Assembly (NCBI GenBank): GCA_035048495.1
Contig: CM068541.1
Location: 16,251,929 to 16,315,928, forward strand
Length of the DNA: 64,000 nucleotides
DNA from: Euptelea pleiosperma
Taxonomy: Eukaryota; Streptophyta; Magnoliopsida; Ranunculales; Eupteleaceae
Reading direction: 5' to 3'
The position numbers were made by a program, and so were the translations under genes. How positions within the stretch are numbered: the stretch's first letter is position 1; the number at the start of each line of letters is the position of its first letter. Below the pieces are notes generated by a model that made no database searches, was not told where the DNA came from, and saw only the letters and a program-made list of their open reading frames with translations. Below are positions 10,875 through 21,589 of this stretch, piece by piece.

Positions 10875-11287
10875 CTGAAAAATAAGGAGTAATGACATTT
10901 CAATCTGCACCAAACTGGTAGTTCACGGAGGCAGTGGCTCACCGATGGTTCACGGAGGTGGTGGTCCATCGGTTGTTCACTACAGGTTGAGCCAAAAAAT
11001 AATTTCTCGTTTTAGGAGGAAGGTGGAGCCAAAAAAGGGAGGTTTTTGTTTTATAAACTAACTAATTAAAAATAGTTATAAAAAGTTTTAAAATACTAAC
11101 TCCGGTTAATCTGAGTTTCTAAAACGTGAGGATGAGTGGTCCAGATTAACCACTCATCCTCTGCATCCAAAACCCTCTGCATCTAAAATTTTTCTCCAAA
11201 ATATTAACTTTCAATCAATAAATCTCAAAAAATTAAAAAAAGAGAGAAAGAAATCTGAAGATAGAGGGAGGAAAAATGTTAACCACC

Positions 11288-11511
11288 TTCTCCTACATTG
11301 TAAAACGGCTAGAGAAGTTTGGGGGCGCTTTCCTCTCCTTTTGGGGATGATTTGGGTGTTGCCTGGGACGATAGCTGGACGGCGAGTACTTTCTCTCAGT
11401 GCGGTAGAAGAATTTGGTATTTTCTCCCTTTCGCAGTTGTTTGAGGCCTGTGGAAGGAGGGAAACATGAGGTATTTCGAAGACAGAGAAACAAATGTCGC
11501 TATTTTAATAT
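11288..11511 (+). pseudogene. LINE 3' fragment, part 1 (zf-RVT-like)
   Basis: The reading frame begins with an HLLLHCKTAREVWG-like motif, characteristic of the zinc-finger-like region after the reverse transcriptase of plant L1 elements, then continues in broken frames. It is interrupted at 11511 by a MULE MITE and resumes at 11911. Together the two pieces form a 5'-truncated LINE. Confidence 0.7.
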
Positions 11512-11901
11512 GGGTCGGGCTCAAGGGACCCCCATTTCTGACCCCCTTTTTTTACCCCCATCTTGGCGTACCCACGTAGAAGATGAATCAATGGCTGATT
11601 TTTGGTGAGGATGATCTCTATGGTGAGGAGATCATCCTCACAAAAATTCAAATCATTCTGATATTCATAGACTGGTTTAGAAGCTGAAGCATTATGGACC
11701 GTCGATTTTTACTGTGTAACTTTAAAACCACATTTGATGGGGTTCGAAATTTCAGAATGGCCTGACTTTTTGTTGGGGTGATCTATATGGTGAGGTTATC
11801 ATCCCCACCAAAAATCAGCCATTGATTCATCTTCTATGTGGGTACCGCAAATTGGGGGTCAAAAAAGGGAGTCAGATATGGGGGTCCCTTGAGCCCGACC
11901 C
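11512..11901. mobile_element. 390-bp MULE MITE with perfect 9-bp target duplication
   Basis: Terminal inverted repeats of about 100 bp: the left begins GGGTCGGGCTCAAGGGACCC and the right ends GGGTCCCTTGAGCCCGACCC. Arms also share AGAAGATGAATCAATGGCTG. The flanking 9-bp sequence TTTTAATAT is identical at 11503-11511 and 11902-11910. Long terminal repeats plus a 9-bp duplication are the hallmark of Mutator-like elements. It is inserted into a LINE fragment. Confidence 0.9.
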
Positions 11902-11910
11902 TTTTAATAT

Positions 11911-12137
11911 TATCGGTTAAAGCTTTGATGTTCTATTGGTTTAAGAGGTTTGGGGAATGTAGAGGGCTTCTCTTTGATGATTTTGTTTTTAGGTTGAAGG
12001 TCGTAATGTCTCGAGGAGATTAGGCTTCTTGGGTTTTCCCTTTCTCTTCTTTCTTTCTTTTAGGTCTAGGAGGACTTCTGGTCCCCCCTTTCTGTGTCCT
12101 TGTTTGTTTCAATAAAATTATACTTGTCAAAAAAAAA
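11911..12137 (+). mobile_element. LINE 3' end, part 2, with poly-A tail
   Basis: Continuation of the LINE split by the MULE MITE. After broken coding sequence (YWFKRFGECRG) come a CT-rich 3' region, CAATAAAATTATACTTGTC, and a run of nine A at about 12129-12137, the typical 3' end of a target-primed LINE insertion. Confidence 0.75.
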
Positions 12138-12157
12138 CAAAGTCTAATCTCTTGACT

Positions 12158-12290
12158 TGTTTTGACTGTCATTGACCGAGTTAGAAATGTTTATCCCATC
12201 ACCCAAAAAGTGAAGATTGTTGTTAGTTATATCAATTTCCGGGTGACGGGGTTAATGTTTCTGACTCGGTCAATGATAGTCAAAACACAA
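12158..12290. mobile_element. Short hairpin MITE
   Basis: Inverted arms of about 50 bp: TTGTTTTGACTGTCATTGACC at 12159 and its near complement GGTCAATGATAGTCAAAAC ending near 12284, both with CATCACCC or GGGTGACGGGGTTAA segments. The spacer is about 30 bp. It lies right after the LINE poly-A tail. Confidence 0.7.
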
Positions 12291-12699
12291 TTAGCAAGAA
12301 CAAAAGAATAAAAACATGGGGTTTCACTAATATCGAAGATTTATCGGGGAGGTATTATAAAAACAAAGTAAACCCTTTTTTTTTCAGAAAAAAATCCCAT
12401 GTGCAAGGACATATAGCTGTTGGATCTGTTAATGGAAAAGAACAAAAATCAATATTTTTTTTCTTCTTTTTGGGGTAACGAACGTAACCTTCCGTTGGTT
12501 AGATAAAAAATAAATAAATAAATAAAAAGATCTTGCATTAAGCAAAATTAGGTCCTGGCAAAAATTTAAATTGGTGACATGGCCCTCTTCTTATCGATTA
12601 TATCAAAAAGGGACATGTGTTCCATTGCACTTCCTAAGTAGAGACTTCCCGTGTACATTTGGCTCACTTGCAAGGGAGAAGATAAACATAAACAAAACT
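12291..12699. other. AT-rich intergenic sequence
   Basis: No gene or repeat terminus recognised. Several A-rich and T-rich runs and an (AAAT)n stretch near 12508-12525. Confidence 0.4.
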
Positions 12700-12795
12700 T
12701 CATCATCATCGTCATAAGCCTTATCTCAATTATATAGATTGGCCATACGACTCTTATTCCTCCATTTAATTCTATCTAAAGCTATTTTATATTAG
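12700..12795 (-). mobile_element. LINE 3'-terminal fragment, antisense
   Basis: CATCATCATCGTCATAAGCC, then TTATCTCAATTATATAGATTGGCCATACGACTC. This is a degenerate antisense copy of the widespread plant LINE tail in which GACAAGGCGTTGATGATGACGA-type sequence is followed by an ATC/ATG repeat. The sense version occurs at 30650-30680. Confidence 0.55.
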
Positions 12796-13370
12796 AAAAG
12801 TCATCGAACCAGATTCGGAATATGTTCAAGAAGAGTTGGAAGCTTGGTGTTTTGCTCTTGTAGGTAAAATCATTTCGGACCAACCCATGATTGCGGGAAA
12901 AGCTAAAGATAATGTTACTTCATGGAAAAAGTAGTGCCACTACACTTTGGTTGCATTAGGCATCAACAAATTCAACTTTCTCTTTGAGAAAGAAGAAGAT
13001 CAAAACTAGGCTTTTAAAAAAGCCCGTGGACGGTGCACCAACAGTTATTGGTCCTACGCAAAAGGGTGGCAATGTTGCTGGTGTCTCGGATGGTGTTTTG
13101 GAAAATCCCATTTTGGGTTCAAGCACTTGATATCCCCCTAGAATTATGTATTGCCAAGACGATGATGATGTTAGCCGATTCAATCGGCACACGACTGGAT
13201 ACTGACGTGCCTGAATGAGATAATATTAAAAATGAAGTTTGTAAAAGCAATCGGGACATCCTACTGCTCATGATGAAAGACCCGAAACACTCTTGGATTC
13301 TCATAATGATTTATTGAGAGCAGGGCTAGCTATTGGAAAATATGACCTTATTATTGTCTTGTACATACTC
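12796..13370 (+). pseudogene. Weak LINE ORF1-like (DUF4283-type) remnant
   Basis: One frame to 12934 reads EYVQEELEAWCFALVGKIISD. This resembles the 'E-W-x-x-ALVG' signature of the DUF4283 domain in ORF1 of plant LINEs. Downstream frames (VIGPTQKGGNVAGVSDGVL, then DERPETLLDSHNDLLRAGLAI) look translated but are broken. The assignment is by weak motif resemblance only. Confidence 0.35.
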
Positions 13371-14141
13371 ACATATTGATCATCAGAAGGTTGAAATTTT
13401 TCAATTGATCCAATTATTCATTAACTACTCACCTTCATAGAAATATAAGAAGTGGAGTGAGCCTACTGAGTTGTTGATAACTCATGCCTATTTAACATTT
13501 TTACAAAGATACTAGATGGACGAGCGGGTCAGTAATAAAAGTTAGAGGACTTTAGCATGTTTAATATTTTTTAGAGATCATATTAGGTTTATTTTTTAAT
13601 CATTTAAATTCCTAAAATTATTGTATAGGACATTGATTTGTTTCTGTGTTTAAATTCTTAATTATTCTTAGTAGATTGTTATTTGGCATTTAGAATTTAA
13701 TCGAAAATAAGTTTCAAATTTACATTAATAAAATTATATTGAAATTGGTTTATTTGACTTGTATGGTAACTTAGACATATGTTCACCATTTTATTTACAT
13801 TATATTAACTTAAACTTCCTGCATCGGCCTAGGATACCGAGTTCGATATACTATTCTGGGTCGGGTCATAGGTCATGAGTTTGGATCGCGACAAGTAGAA
13901 AGGCACATTGTCCGTAATTAAAAAGAAAAAGGGGGGGACATAAGGAAAAAATGAACAGGTTTCCATCCATTTAAGAAACAGGTTTTCAAAGGATTTCCCA
14001 AAGAACGAAAACGACAACGGAGGATTTCCCGCAAAATGAGTTTTTCGGCAACTATGATTTAACTTAGTAATATAATTACGAGGAAACTAATGAGGTAGAC
14101 CTAACATGATTTTTTCACTTTCTTTAGAATTTTTCACACAT
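13371..14141. other. Intergenic, nothing recognised
   Basis: AT-rich sequence without a supportable gene. A more GC-rich patch at 13825-13900 has no recognisable content. Confidence 0.4.
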
Positions 14142-14150
14142 TGCTATTAA

Positions 14151-14545
14151 GGAAAAAATTTAGATGCAGAGGACTTTGGATGCAGTCGATGCATAGGGCT
14201 CTAGTGGACCTACATAGCTCATTTTTTGCGGCCCACTAACCGCATAGATGTTTAGCCCACCCATTGGTGGATATATGCACCAAAAATCAGCTTGATTGAT
14301 TATTTCTAGCACTTGGACTAAGTACCAAAAAACATGCATGAATCCAACGACAAGAAATAACCCCAAAAAAAGTGCTAAAATCTATTGCTAGAGAAAACCA
14401 ATCAGACTGATTTTTAACATGTATATCGACCAAGGGGTGGAATAGACATCCATACGGTTAGTGGGCCCAAAAAATGAGCAATGTAAGGCCAGGAGAACCC
14501 TCTGCATCAACTGCATCCAAAGTCCTCTGCATCTAAATATTTTCC
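14151..14545. mobile_element. 395-bp MULE MITE with perfect 9-bp target duplication
   Basis: Ends GGAAAAAATTTAGATGCAGAGG and CCTCTGCATCTAAATATTTTCC. The 9-bp flank TGCTATTAA is identical on both sides (14142-14150 and 14546-14554). The inner part has the paired GCCCACCCATTGGTGGATAT and CGACCAAGGGGTGGAATAGAC blocks, related to M1. It shares its terminus with the 9536-11197 composite. Confidence 0.9.
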
Positions 14546-14844
14546 TGCTATTAAGTGAGTTCCATGGTTGGAAATGGACCCCACCAGACAATTCAAATCT
14601 GATAAGGGAAGCAAGCTCACATGGAATCCACTGGATGGATAGAGATTAGCCACATGGTGAACGTGAGGCTGACGTTGGTTGTCGGAGAAGATCACGTCCG
14701 TCTTTGTTGAATATAATGAGTTCATCTATTCCACTATGTACCATGTATATTATTACATGTGGGGGCCAACTTTCCAATATCAGAATGCCTTTTTACAAAA
14801 AAAAAAGAAAAAAAGAATGCCTTTTTACTAATCAATAATGAAAC

Positions 14845-15173
14845 CATAATTTAATAAACGGCCGTTATAACGGATTCGGAACTCCCCCGTTACGTAATGT
14901 ACCGTTTTAACACTCAGAAGTTATAAAACAACCGTTATTTTCTGAAAAAAAATTAGTAAAATATCACCAGTTATTTCATATATTTTTCATTTTGTTTCCG
15001 TTAATTTTTATTGAAAATTTCAAATTCAAAATTTGAATTTTGGCGCCGTTATTTTTCTATTATTTTCCATTTTTGCCCCTATGCATTACAATCTGTTATA
15101 ATGGCCATTATAACAGAAAAAACGGTAACACCCCAGTCTGTTATACCGTTATAGCGGCTCCTTTTAAACCTTG
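14845..15173. mobile_element. CAAGGTTTAAA-family MITE (hAT-like) with 8-bp target duplication
   Basis: The right end is CTTTTAAACCTTG, the left end is degraded. The interior is rich in CCGTTATAACGG palindromic words, with matching AATTTCAAATTCAAAATTTG segments. The flanks AATGAAAC at 14837-14844 and 15174-15181 are identical. A CAAGG-type end with an 8-bp duplication suggests a hAT derivative. The best-preserved copy is 44319-44666. Confidence 0.75.
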
Positions 15174-16126
15174 AATGAAACCACAATGATGCCTTTCTTT
15201 AAGATATTTGTAAGAAACTCGTCTATTTCAACACATTTGTACAAAAATCCCATCATTTTCTTAGATTTGTTGGCGACCCCCAATGAATGCAAACATTTGG
15301 CTAAATACCCCAATGACTGCGAACATTTGGCGACCCCCAATGAAAGTATGACTGAGGGTCGAATTTTGCTATTTACGCCCATGTTAGAACATCCGACTTT
15401 CCTTTTTTGTTCGGAGATCCAGACGGTTGGATGGTCTTTAAGATTTGTGTAATGTGAATCATGAGAACCATCAGTGGTTAATTAGGACCCTAGTTTGCAA
15501 TTCGGTACACGAGTATAATTTAGATTTGTCTTTCAGATTTAAAAATTTTAAAAAGAATAAAGTAAATAAAAATTATTAAATGTATTTAAAAATAATAGCT
15601 TTTTTTTTTTTTTTTTTGCATTATTTTCAATTTTAAAATGAGATTTTCAATAATTCGAGAAAAAATTGTGTATAATAAGGATATGAAATGGTTCTTAATC
15701 AAATATACAAATTTAACAAAACTTTGAATAATGCGGCCATATAATATTTTGTTAAAAATACGTCAAATACACATATTAAATGGCAAATTGCTAATTAGGT
15801 TTGACAACGATAGGGATGAAAGATACTCGGGATTATGATAAAACCGCCTTTTTTTTTTTTTTAAAATTCCCCTTCTCATTATTACAATTGTTTTTTAGCA
15901 AATTAATGACTTCATGTGAGATACCCAAAACGAAACCGAAGTGAAACAATATATGACATGTAGCTCTAGCTAGGCAAGGATTCAAAAGAGTAGGGTGTCA
16001 ATGGACCGGGTTGGAACCGGCCCCCTCGGCCAGCGCCTGGCCTGAGATACATGTAGCTCGGCCCAAGCCAACCCATATTAATCTGGCCCAATAATTTATT
16101 CCCAAGCCCAACCCATCTTGTTCAGG
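15174..16126. other. Intergenic sequence with a short tandem repeat
   Basis: At 15271-15345 the phrase CATTTGGC(GACCCCC/TAAATACCCC)AATGA is repeated three times with a period of about 36 bp. Two long T runs occur at 15600-15617 and 15850-15862. A GGCC-rich island starts near 15992 (GGGTGTCAATGGACCGGG). No gene is supported. Confidence 0.45.
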
Positions 16127-16675
16127 GGGGTATTGTTAAAGGGGGCTCATATTTGCACACTCCATTTCCTATCCCGATGGACTCCTAGTTGGGGTACACC
16201 CCAAAAGAGAGATCTCTTGGCTGACTGGTGACCATCACTGACCGCCCACAAAATGAGCCACGTGGCACATTTTTAGAGAACATTGACCACATAGACGTTT
16301 GGCCAATCTCTAGGTGGACTTACAAACCAAAAATCAACTTGATTAGTGATTTCCAAGCGTTGAATGGAGCCATTTTCATGGGTTGAATTGACCGTGGGAT
16401 TTTGAGCGTTATCAACCATTATTTGGGGTACAAGATCGAAAGGCTTGAAATCACTAATCAGGCTGATTTTTTGTTTGTAGGTCCACCTAGGGATTGGCCA
16501 AACATCCATACGGTCAATGTTCTCTAAAAATATGCCACGTGGCTCATTTTGTGAGCTGTCACTGGTCAGTCGAGTTTTAGAGAGAAATCTCTCTTTTTGG
16601 GGTGTGCCCCGACTAGGAGTCCACCAGGATAGGAAATGGGGTGTGCAAATTTGCGCTCCCATTATTAAAATACCT
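16127..16675. mobile_element. M1-family MITE with extended terminal repeats
   Basis: Left arm GGTATTGTTAAAGGGGGCTC, CACTCCATTTCCTATCCCG, GGACTCCTAGTTGGGG. Right arm CCCCGACTAGGAGTCCACC, AGGATAGGAAATGGGGTGTG, ending ATTATTAAAATACC. Inside, the two M1 halves each carry GCCACGTGGC (near 16258 and 16533). No matching flanking duplication was found. Confidence 0.75.
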
Positions 16676-16708
16676 TATATAGTAAAAAAAAAAAAGTATG
16701 GAAAAAGA

Positions 16709-17063
16709 TGTAACAAGCCATGCCTGACGCTTTTTGGTCAGCTAGCATGATTTTTGTTACTTACGGATGCCCTATGGGCCCGCTGACCGCATGGATGTTT
16801 AGCCCACCCCTTGGTGGATATACACACCAAAATCACCCTGATTGGTAATCTATGGCCATTAGAATTTAGTACATTTTAAGACGTGTGCAATTCTAGCCGT
16901 TGGATTCAACTATTTTTTTGTGTACTAAAACCAATGGCTAAAAATAATCAAACAAGCTGATTTTTGGTATGAATGTTTACCAAGGGGTGGGCTAAACATC
17001 CATGCGGTCAGTAGGCCGAGATGGTATAGGTAAGTAACAAAAATGCGATACAGCTTGCTACAT
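16709..17063. mobile_element. MITE related to the 9667/10076 palindrome arms
   Basis: Ends GATGTAACAAGCCATGCCTGA and GCTTGCTACATC, with paired blocks CCCACCCCTTGGTGGATAT and TTTACCAAGGGGTGGGCTAAA. It is a free-standing copy of the unit that forms the large palindrome upstream of the BSP gene. Confidence 0.7.
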
Positions 17064-17089
17064 CACAACCCTAAAAATATTTCTTATGT

Positions 17090-17645
17090 CTGGCAACTAT
17101 TTTGGAACTCCTTGAGATATTGGAAAATCAAAGTCCAGAGCATTCAAACATATCCTTGAGGAAATGCCAAGCTTCATAAATGGGTGGAAATCCAAAATAC
17201 TGTCAAGGCTAAATTAAGTGGTCTTGGTTTCAAAAATTCCAAAGTTTTATGACAAAATAAACCTTTGCCCTTGCTTGCCAGAGTCATCAAGGCAAAATGT
17301 TTTTCAAATACATCTTTTTTAGAAGCCCAATGTCTAGCATCTGCTTCTTAGATCTGAAAAAGCTTGACAAAAGTCAGAAAATTGATAAAAAAAAGAAAAT
17401 TTTCTAAGTGTTGGGAATGGGAGAAGGTAGAGTATCTAGCTAGCATGATCCTTGGATTCCCTACAAATTTTAAAGTGCCCCTTCCTCCAACCTTGAACTG
17501 CTAGAAGAGAATGGTCAATGACCCCTTTGAATGTATACAATCTTTGTTTCCTCATGAGACAGCAAACCAGATCCTTCAAACTCCTCTAAGTTCATATCTT
17601 GCAGAAGACTCTCCATACTAGTCAGGGGATATGAAGAGTAAGCTT
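17090..17645 (+). pseudogene. LINE reverse transcriptase C-terminal fragment
   Basis: Broken frames read LARVIKAKCFSNTSFLEAQC, then LTKVRKLI and FKVPLPPTLN, ending near ANQILQTPLSS. This order (RVxKAKYFxxxSFLEA, W-x-S-L, then IxxIPLS) is the region between the reverse transcriptase and the RNase H part of plant LINEs. Stops and frame changes show it is dead. Confidence 0.7.
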
Positions 17646-17847
17646 ACCTCAAATATTGCTTTGCTTTAAAAAAAAAAATGAAAGGAGGGTTGTGTTAGGT
17701 TGGCATCCAGTGTAAAATTTATCTTCTTATGATTCAAATTTATTGATTCTAACTCCCTTTTAAGGTGCTCTTTGGAGATGACACACTACATCATAACCTA
17801 GATGCAATGTTAAGTGAAAGGATAGATTAGGGCATCCACTAGAAGTG

Positions 17848-18255
17848 GAATAAAACTTTGATGACAGGGCCCTGCCATCAAGGCCGATGACAGGGCACAA
17901 TATGAGCCACGTGAACACTCTTAGAGGACTCTGATCGTATGGATGTTTGGCCAATCATTAGGTGGACCTACAAACCAAAAATCAGCCGGCCGATTCGTGA
18001 TTTCTAGGCATTGTATTGGAATTGTTTTCATGGGTTGATTTTAACCGCGTGAAATTTTAGCATTATTGACCATTATTTGAGGTACAAAGATCCAAAGGTT
18101 TGAAATCACAAATCAAGCTGATTTTTTGTTTGTAGGTCCATATAGGGATTGGAAAAACATCAATACGGTCAGAGTCCTCTAAGAGTGTGCAAGGTGGTTC
18201 CTATTGACCCTGTCATCGGCCATGATGACAGGACCCTGTCATAAAAGTCTTACTC
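17848..18255. mobile_element. 408-bp M1 MITE, type copy, with perfect 9-bp target duplication
   Basis: Ends GAATAAAACTTTGATGACAGGG and CCCTGTCATAAAAGTCTTACTC. CTAGAAGTG flanks both sides (17839-17847 and 18256-18264). Inside are inverted CGATGACAGGG and CCCTGTCATCGG blocks, then the GGATGTTTGGCCAATC and GATTGGAAAAACATCAATACGG halves. The 9-bp duplication assigns the M1 family to Mutator-like elements. Confidence 0.9.
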
Positions 18256-18418
18256 CTAGAAGTGACATGGTAAAGTGGTTCTAAAGGCTATAACATAAAA
18301 TATAGCTATAGATAGAGTTGAATTGCTAAAAAAAACATTCATGCTGTTGGCCCAAATAATTAGTATAAGTCATAGATGTTGAGAATGATAAACTTCGACT
18401 CTATGTATACTAGTAGGT

Positions 18419-18895
18419 AGGGGTGTCAACGGATCGGTTCCGGTTCGGTTCCTAAGGTGACCAGAACCGGTACCCACGGCACTCTCTGGCAAAGCGTTTG
18501 CCAAAATCGGGTGTGAGTGGCTTAGATCCACCATCTATTTGGGGTGATAAGATCTCGACTATCTTTTGTGAAGCTGATAAGAGGGGGAATAAGTGACTTC
18601 TCTATTTTGTTATAAAGATGTATAGTGGGTGGCTCGTGCCCTCGACACTTCCCTACAAAGTATTTCTTAAAATTGGGTGTGAGTGGTTGAGATCCATAGT
18701 CCATTTGGGGGATAAGATCTCGGCCATCCTTTGTAAAGCCGATAAGAGGCGTATAAGTGGGGAGACCATTTTTCTATTAAATTAATTCAACCGTCTAAAT
18801 TTTATTTTATGTAAGTGTTGATATGGGCCCTTGGATATATGAAACCTATAAGAGGGGGAGACAAATTCCCTGTTTTGTTATATAGATATTAATAC
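18419..18895. repeat. 'GCCCGTGCCC..TTGTTATATAGAT' modules, second cluster
   Basis: A GGGGTGTCAACGGATCGG leader is followed by two full modules (from about 18470 and 18625) and part of a third. Each contains AAGCGTTTGCC or AAGTATTTCTT, GAGATCCA, GGGATAAGATCTCGGCCAT, and ends TTTTGTTATA.AGAT. Same family as 1656-3640. Confidence 0.7.
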
Positions 18896-18916
18896 CTGAA
18901 ATTCCCCTTTTAATTA

Positions 18917-20410
18917 TCACGTTAAGTCCTAGAGGAGGGGTGAATAGGACAATTTTTAATTTCTTTGCAAATTCTATATAGATTTAAAAATTAATGATTA
19001 CACAAGGCGGAAAAGGAGCAAACAATTAAAATATGAATCATCCACAGAACATAGATATAGGAAAATCTGAGAAAAAATATGCAAACATTCACAATCACAT
19101 GAGACTCAGATTTATATTGGTTCGGCGACTCCGCACCTACGTCCACTGTCCAATACTCAACACGAGTAATATTATATTATCTCAATCATGTATTACAACA
19201 TATTCAATTGAAATAAATAATCTACTAACTAAGATATCACTTAATTTTAATCTAATGAGAATCACTTTTCGCTCACCTAGAGAGTCAGCCTAGGCTAGTA
19301 GTCTATTTAGAGAAATTTTTTTTTCTCATGGATCTACAATCCTCAACTCAATTAGATGAGTCATTACTCATCCACCAATCACAAAATATTTAATGTTCAT
19401 AAATTTTGAATTCTATCAAAAAAGTATTTGATTATAGAAACACTTACCTTTCGATGAATACGATCAAATAGAAAATCCTTTGGAGAAGAATTCGCCTAAG
19501 AGACACTCTGCCAAAAGTAATCTTCTTCTTGAAAGAAGATACTTGAAGAATAATAATAGCTAATAGTCTCTTCAAACACTTAGAGCATTCACAAGGAATA
19601 CACAGCTTTGCTCTAGTGAAGCTCTTACAAATTCCAGATCTCTGGACTCAAAGAATGATAACCGAATAATGTAAAATTAGAGATCTCTTGATTGGGTTCA
19701 TTCTTATGAGGGGATAAGACTCTAATTTATAGCCAAGCCTCCCATCAATAGAACTGAACCGAATATAGCCGTTTGAAGGGCCAAAGTGTTCTTAAAATAG
19801 CAGAAGAGATTGAGTCAAAATGAGATCCAAAATGAGTGGGGTCGACTACACTTTTTGGCCAGTCCACCGAACCTCTTAGTCGGTCGCTCGCTCAGGTCAG
19901 CAACAGTTTTTTTTTTTAACTCAAGAGTTTGGGTCGGCCGCACCTTTTTGGCCGGTCGACCGGACAAAAAGGTCGGTCGACCGGACCTCTTAGTCCAGCA
20001 CCGAACAATACTAATTTTTAAGTATTTTTTTTCACACGCACATGATACCTAATTATCACTGAACCATCTAGGGTAAATCTTGATCCGCTGGCAACGCACG
20101 GTGTACCCTAAGATTTACGTACGTAACCGCAACACGAGATTCTTTATAGTTGAATGTTCATTGAGTAAGAACGTACTTTGATCTTTTAAATCTTCATGCT
20201 TGAGCTTGACTTTATCTTCAATTGTACTTGATTACTTGACTTTTTCTTCAGTTGATCTTGAACACTTGAGTTGATTTCTTTCAGCTTTAATTCTTCTTTA
20301 ATTTGTTTTGTCGAAGTCTACATGTTCTTTGACACTTCAGTCTTCAACGGATTCGTAACACAATGATATATATTTCCGAAGAACTAAGTATTCCTGGGAT
20401 TGACAACCGA
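18917..20410. mobile_element. LTR-like sequence of the 'CCTAGAGGGGGGTGAATAGG' type
   Basis: Begins near AAGTCCTAGAGGAGGGGTGAATAGG, contains TTGGTTCGGCGACTCCGCACCTACGTCCACT and GGTCGACCGG repeats, and ends near CTGGGATTGACAAC. A shorter relative with the same beginning and end occurs at 46476-47455. Such sequences are common as LTRs in plants. Exact ends and a target duplication were not found, so the boundaries are approximate. Confidence 0.5.
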
Positions 20411-20942
20411 GACTTTTCGATACCATTTATAATATTTGTCATGAAGGGTAAGGGATATGATTTGTCATGGAAGACATGCCTGTGTAGAGTAAAGTGGTGA
20501 AAAAGTAATATAAGTTTAAAGATATGAGTAAAATTGATAAAAAAAAATTATATATATATAGTCGATCAGACGTGGACAAGGATTGGTCTTGTCAAGCCTC
20601 GGACGACCTGAGGAAAGGTGATCGAAAGGAGGTCCGAAAATCTTATAGAAACCCAAAATATTTGAAAACACTTGGAAGACTCCAAAAAGGTTTTTCAAAA
20701 ATCCAAAAAGACCCGAAAAGTTTTCTCGTTCATTAAATTTAAATACATGCATAGCTTAAAAGTACACGGGTACATGATTGAAGAAAAAAATACGATGAAG
20801 ATGGTGATGATCCGATTGAATGAACCAAAAAAAAAAAAAATACATTTCACACATTCTTTTTCACAAGTCCAACCCGTAGGTTCTTCTGTAAGGGGTTTAG
20901 GGTCTTTCACCATAGGACTCCGGGCCCTTCTTAATTATTTTA
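20411..20942. other. LTR-derived intergenic sequence
   Basis: The segment 20612-20735 (AAAGGTGATCGAAAGGAGGT, then TTTGAAAACACTTGGAAGACTCC) is a diverged direct repeat of 22256-22385. The two flank the copia gag remnant, so they may be parts of its two LTRs. Nothing coding is seen. Confidence 0.5.
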
Positions 20943-21136
20943 TCATTCGGGCCTTCTCCTAGAAGCACTATCACTAAAATCAATGATCGGGCATTCGCCT
21001 ATAAGCACTCCCGCTAAAAAGATCGAGCCTTAGCATAGAAGCACTCTTGCCAAAAAAAATAATCGGGCCTTCGCCTAAAAGCACTCCCACTAAAAAAATA
21101 TCGAGGCTTCACATAGAAGCACTCCAGCTAAACTCC
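20943..21136. repeat. Minisatellite, five units of ~39 bp
   Basis: Five diverged copies of ATCGGGCCTTCGCCTAAAAGCACTCCCACTAAAAAAAT occur head to tail, with the constant core AGAAGCACT or AAAGCACT. It lies between the two LTR-like repeats and probably belongs to that element. Confidence 0.75.
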
Positions 21137-21589
21137 CAACCCAATGAGAATGCATCATGATGATGATGAACAACATAATAATTTAGCCAAAAAATCAAAT
21201 GCATATACCACGAATATTGAAACTCATAAAATTATATAACAAGAATTTAAACTAAATGAATTACAAACAAAAATAGAATATCCGTACCTATCTAATTCTA
21301 AAACTTAGAACTAGAACCTCCACCACCAAGAACAAGAAACACTCTAGAGAGTTTAGAGAGTAAGAAGAACTAGAGAAAATTGGTGAATTGATATGAGGGC
21401 GGGGGTCCTATCTATAATAGTTCATGAGAGAAAACTTCTAAATATGTGCTTATTGAAAACTTTATATTTTATTTTGAAAATATTCGGTTTTAAGATATTC
21501 TAATTTTTAAGTAATTTTCGTATTTAAAAGGGGTGGAATTTACAACCTACTAAAAGGCTTATTTTAAGATGGGTATGGGCCAAGACATG
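21137..21589. other. Element interior, nothing recognised
   Basis: AT-rich sequence between the minisatellite and the gag remnant. It has no supportable coding content. Confidence 0.4.

Larger units (their letters stand above)
9536..11197. mobile_element. MULE-like composite element with long terminal inverted repeats
   Basis: The ends are inverted. Left: GGAAAACTTTTAGATGCAGAGG, then GATGAGTGGTTAATCTGGACCACTCATCC and AGATTAACCGG (9536-9660). Right: the complement at about 11080-11197, ending CTGCATCTAAAATTTTTCTCC. The terminus matches the MULE MITE at 14151-14545. The flanking 9-mers AAAATGTAG and AAAATATTA agree at 6 of 9 positions, a decayed 9-bp target duplication. Inside are two oppositely oriented MITEs, an M1 piece and a possible host exon. 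It sits directly upstream of the BSP gene. No transposase is present. Confidence 0.7.

Noticed and set aside
20943..21136. Regularly spaced repeats that could suggest a CRISPR array
   Set aside because: Units are diverged, contiguous without unique spacers, and lie in a plant LTR element.
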